From contig JAFAAV010000058.1 in the NCBI GenBank assembly GCA_023426375.1, positions 1 to 6,952 of the forward strand: a stretch of DNA of 6,952 nt. The letters run 5' to 3'. Origin of the DNA: Actinomycetes bacterium (GTDB lineage: Bacteria; Actinomycetota; Actinomycetes; Actinomycetales; Micrococcaceae). The position numbers and the translations under genes were made by a program. The notes under the pieces were generated by a model. The model saw nothing but the letters and a program-made list of their open reading frames with translations. It had not been told where the DNA came from and did no database searches. Below, piece after piece: positions 5,115 through 6,952 of this stretch. Within the stretch, counting starts at the first letter, position 1. Each line of letters opens with the position of its first letter.

Positions 5115-5181
5115 CGCGATAGGATTCAGGCCGACGCCGTTCAGGGGACTATCGCGGATAGGCCAGCCCAGCGGCGTCGGC
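5115..5181. repeat. Two interleaved inverted repeats upstream of the mannosyltransferase
   Basis: CGCGATAG (5115-5122) is inverted at 5149-5156, and GCCGACGCCG (5130-5139) is inverted at 5172-5181. The arms alternate A, B, A', B', so as RNA the two stems would either exclude each other or form a pseudoknot. GATAGG also repeats directly (5118 and 5157), as does TTCAGG (5125 and 5140). The second stem ends 34 bases before the Shine-Dalgarno at 5216. TAGGAT (5120-5125) could be a -10, in which case only the second repeat would be wholly in the leader. High GC content makes chance pairing possible. Confidence 0.4.
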
Positions 5182-5215
5182 AAAGCGAGACACGACACTG
5201 GGCGACGGGCAATCT

Positions 5216-5220
5216 GGAGG
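5216..5220 (+). promoter_or_regulatory. Shine-Dalgarno of the mannosyltransferase gene
   Basis: GGAGG lies seven bases before the GTG at 5228. This is the best ribosome binding site in the right half of the window, and it fixes the GTG start over the later in-frame ATG codons. Confidence 0.75.
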
Positions 5221-5227
5221 CAACGCG

Positions 5228-6802
5228 GTGGAGAGCAACCCCAAGGCTGCCGGCCACGCGGATTCCGAGCTCCACCCGGGCACGGCACTGGCCACCCGGC
5301 AAGGCTCCGCGTACGCGTCACAGTCTCCTTTGCGCACAGTGATCATGGGGACCATAGGTTCGCTCATGGTCATGACGGGGTCACTGGGTGTGGGCTGGTT
5401 GGCGAGTATCTCGCCCTTGCGGCAGAACCCGTTGATCATCTGGATGCGCTACGAAACCGGGGGAGTAGTGCTGTCCATCCTGCTCCTGGCAGTGGGCAGT
5501 ATGATCCTGGTGCGCGAGTGGCTGCGGTTGGGACAGAAGCTCAACAAATGGCCGGATGGCAGTGGCAAGTGGGTGCTGGCCGCCATCACGGCGTGGTCGG
5601 TGCCCATGCTGTTCACCGTGCCGCTGTTCAGTCGAGACGTGTACTCATACATCGGTCAGGGCCGCGTCATGCAAAGCGGACTCAACCCGTACGAGCACGG
5701 TGTGTCGACGATCGAGAATTTCTTCCAACTGGGCGCGGACCAACTCTGGGCAGAATCCCCACCACCCTACGGACCCGTGTTCCTGTGGCTCGAACAACTC
5801 GTCGTCATGGTCACGAACGCGAGCCCGGATGCCTCGGTCCTGTTGTTCCGCGCCATGTGCGTGGTGTCGGTGATCGCATGCATGTGGGTAATTCCCCGGC
5901 TGGCCAGAATGCACGGTGTCAATCCTTCGCGCGCCCTGTGGCTGTCCGTGGCCAACCCGCTGTTCCTCACGAACTTCATCGCGGCCGTGCACAATGACGC
6001 GATCATGGTGGCCCTGGCCCTGTTCGGCATCTATGCGGCGGCACTCCAGCGCAACTGGAAGGGCGGTTTGCTCGGCGCCACGCTCGTGACGCTGTCGATC
6101 GGAATCAAACCCATTACCCTGGTGTTCCTCCCGTTCATCGGTCTGCTCTGGGCCGGCCGCAGTGCATCATGGCCGCGCAAATTCTTGATCTGGGCACTCA
6201 CCCTCGCGTACTCCCTGGCACTCCTGGGGATCATGGGTCTCATCAATGGATTCGGTTTCGGCTGGGTGGCGGCGCTGTCCACGCCGGGCACGGTGTTCAT
6301 TTGGTACGCCCCCATCGGACTGATCGGCTTCCTCGCCATGATTGTGGGTGATTCACTTACCTCGAACGGGCGGATCTGGATGGATGTCGTGCACACGATG
6401 GGCACCGTGTTGTCCGCCTTGATCGTGATGGTCCTGATGTTCGTGGGTCGGGACGCCAGGATCTTCCGCCGCCTCGCATGGGCCTTTACCGCTCTCGTGC
6501 TGCTGGCCCCCATGATTCAGGCCTGGTACGTGGTGTGGCTGATCCCCTTGTTCGCCATCACCGGCATCCGTAGCGATTGGCAGCTGGACACGCTCTTCTT
6601 CCTCACCGCGTTCTTCACCATTTACGCCGTGGCCGACCAACTGGACGTGTTCCCCTACCTCGACTTGAGCCTGACCTCCGCCCGGGTCATTTCTGCGATC
6701 GTTGCGCTCACCTTCGGCGTGTATCTCTGGTTCTTCGACCCCGCCACGAAACGCCTGTTCCGCTCCCGGTACCGAGCGGACATGCACACCACGATCATCT
6801 AG
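5228..6802 (+). CDS. mptB: Polyprenol-phosphomannose-dependent alpha-1,6-mannosyltransferase, MptB-like
   Basis: This 524-residue GT-C membrane glycosyltransferase resembles the MptA/MptB family, which moves mannose from polyprenyl-phosphomannose to the alpha-1,6-mannan backbone of lipomannan-type glycolipids on the outer face of the membrane. After a polar N-terminus (about 1-35) come roughly 12 hydrophobic helices. The first large loop carries the family signature SRDVYSYIGQGRVMQSGLNP (135-154); D137 fits the position of the GT-C catalytic aspartate. SPPPYGPVFLWLE (177-189), the NPL...HNDAIM segment (243-260, H255-N256-D257) and GIKPITL (292-298, K294) follow, then a late AWYVVWLIPLF helix (about 432-442). 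GTG 5228 follows a good GGAGG. The gene stands alone, divergent from orn, with hairpins after its stop. The choice of MptB over MptA or another GT-C paralogue rests on remembered family motifs. Confidence 0.8.
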   Translation: MESNPKAAGHADSELHPGTALATRQGSAYASQSPLRTVIMGTIGSLMVMTGSLGVGWLASISPLRQNPLIIWMRYETGGVVLSILLLAVGSMILVREWLRLGQKLNKWPDGSGKWVLAAITAWSVPMLFTVPLFSRDVYSYIGQGRVMQSGLNPYEHGVSTIENFFQLGADQLWAESPPPYGPVFLWLEQLVVMVTNASPDASVLLFRAMCVVSVIACMWVIPRLARMHGVNPSRALWLSVANPLFLTNFIAAVHNDAIMVALALFGIYAAALQRNWKGGLLGATLVTLSIGIKPITLVFLPFIGLLWAGRSASWPRKFLIWALTLAYSLALLGIMGLINGFGFGWVAALSTPGTVFIWYAPIGLIGFLAMIVGDSLTSNGRIWMDVVHTMGTVLSALIVMVLMFVGRDARIFRRLAWAFTALVLLAPMIQAWYVVWLIPLFAITGIRSDWQLDTLFFLTAFFTIYAVADQLDVFPYLDLSLTSARVISAIVALTFGVYLWFFDPATKRLFRSRYRADMHTTII

Positions 6803-6817
6803 CCCTAAGAGACGGCC

Positions 6818-6890
6818 GACGACGCCGCGGGGCACCCGCGCGCAGGCACCGGTCGCCCTCGCGGTCGGCGACCGGTGCGGCGGCGTCGTC
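6818..6890. terminator. Compound double-stem terminator after the mannosyltransferase
   Basis: An inner perfect 12-base stem, GCACCGGTCGCC (6846-6857) with 6867-6878 and a nine-base loop, is enclosed by an outer perfect 11-base stem, GACGACGCCGC (6818-6828) with 6880-6890. The left side between stems has 17 unpaired bases, the right side only one. It begins 16 bases after the TAG. There is no U-run. The strong GC pairing and position fit a U-less terminator. Confidence 0.65.
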
Positions 6891-6924
6891 GAACCACCCC
6901 TGTACTCGAGCCGGATACGAATCG

Positions 6925-6952
6925 GCCCCGACCAACTCGCGGTGGTCGGGGC
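6925..6952. terminator. Second hairpin, likely terminator, at the right edge
   Basis: GCCCCGACCA (6925-6934) pairs perfectly with TGGTCGGGGC (6943-6952) around an eight-base loop. The right arm ends exactly at the window edge, so the stem may be longer and any U-run is out of view. It may end a convergent gene beyond the window or back up the first hairpin. Confidence 0.6.

Noticed and set aside
5066..5227. Riboswitch of a known class upstream of the mannosyltransferase
   Set aside because: Inverted repeats are present, but I recognise no conserved core of any known riboswitch class.
6031..6513. Minus-strand 160-codon frame opposite the mannosyltransferase
   Set aside because: It is antisense to membrane helices of a well-supported gene and has no recognisable domain or ribosome binding site.

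Overview
The window is high-GC DNA with the gene style of an actinobacterium, most likely of the Micrococcales. The main clues are an Orn-type oligoribonuclease next to a tRNA-His gene, an MptB-type polyprenol-phosphomannose-dependent mannosyltransferase (typical of actinobacteria that make lipomannan-like glycolipids), GTG starts, a tRNA without an encoded CCA end, and TAnnnT -10 boxes placed so that two mRNAs would be leaderless. I cannot name the genus from this sequence.

Layout. Positions 1-249 (+) hold the last codons of a gene resembling FAD-dependent aromatic hydroxylases. On the minus strand, a five-helix membrane protein of unknown function (484-1071) overlaps by one base (TGATG) the ATG of a second minus-strand reading frame. 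That frame encodes two hydrophobic helices, then stays open to the left edge, antisense to the hydroxylase gene. A TetR-type regulator (1183-1761, +) is divergent from this membrane pair, and the space between them contains an inverted repeat overlapping candidate promoters for both directions. Five bases after tetR begins a 661-residue ABC1/UbiB-type membrane kinase-like protein (1767-3752). Next come a small divergent YidD-like protein (3826-4131), a long hairpin terminator, an unusual nested inverted repeat containing a LexA-box-like sequence, tRNA-His (GTG, minus strand) and oligoribonuclease (minus strand). Divergent from the latter is the MptB-like mannosyltransferase (5228-6802), followed by two strong hairpins up to the right edge.

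How they fit together. TetR, the ABC1 protein and the divergent membrane proteins look like one regulated membrane module. The regulator probably controls itself, the kinase-like protein and the membrane pair through the shared operator; the signal and substrate cannot be read from the sequence. The right half is housekeeping: end-stage RNA degradation (Orn), histidine decoding (tRNA-His), a likely membrane-insertion helper (YidD-like) and cell-envelope glycolipid mannosylation (MptB-like). There is no transposase, integrase, CRISPR array or toxin-antitoxin pair, and most of the window reads as ordinary chromosome. The least explained parts are the TetR/ABC1 module, the hidden minus-strand frame at the left edge, and the palindromic element beside tRNA-His.
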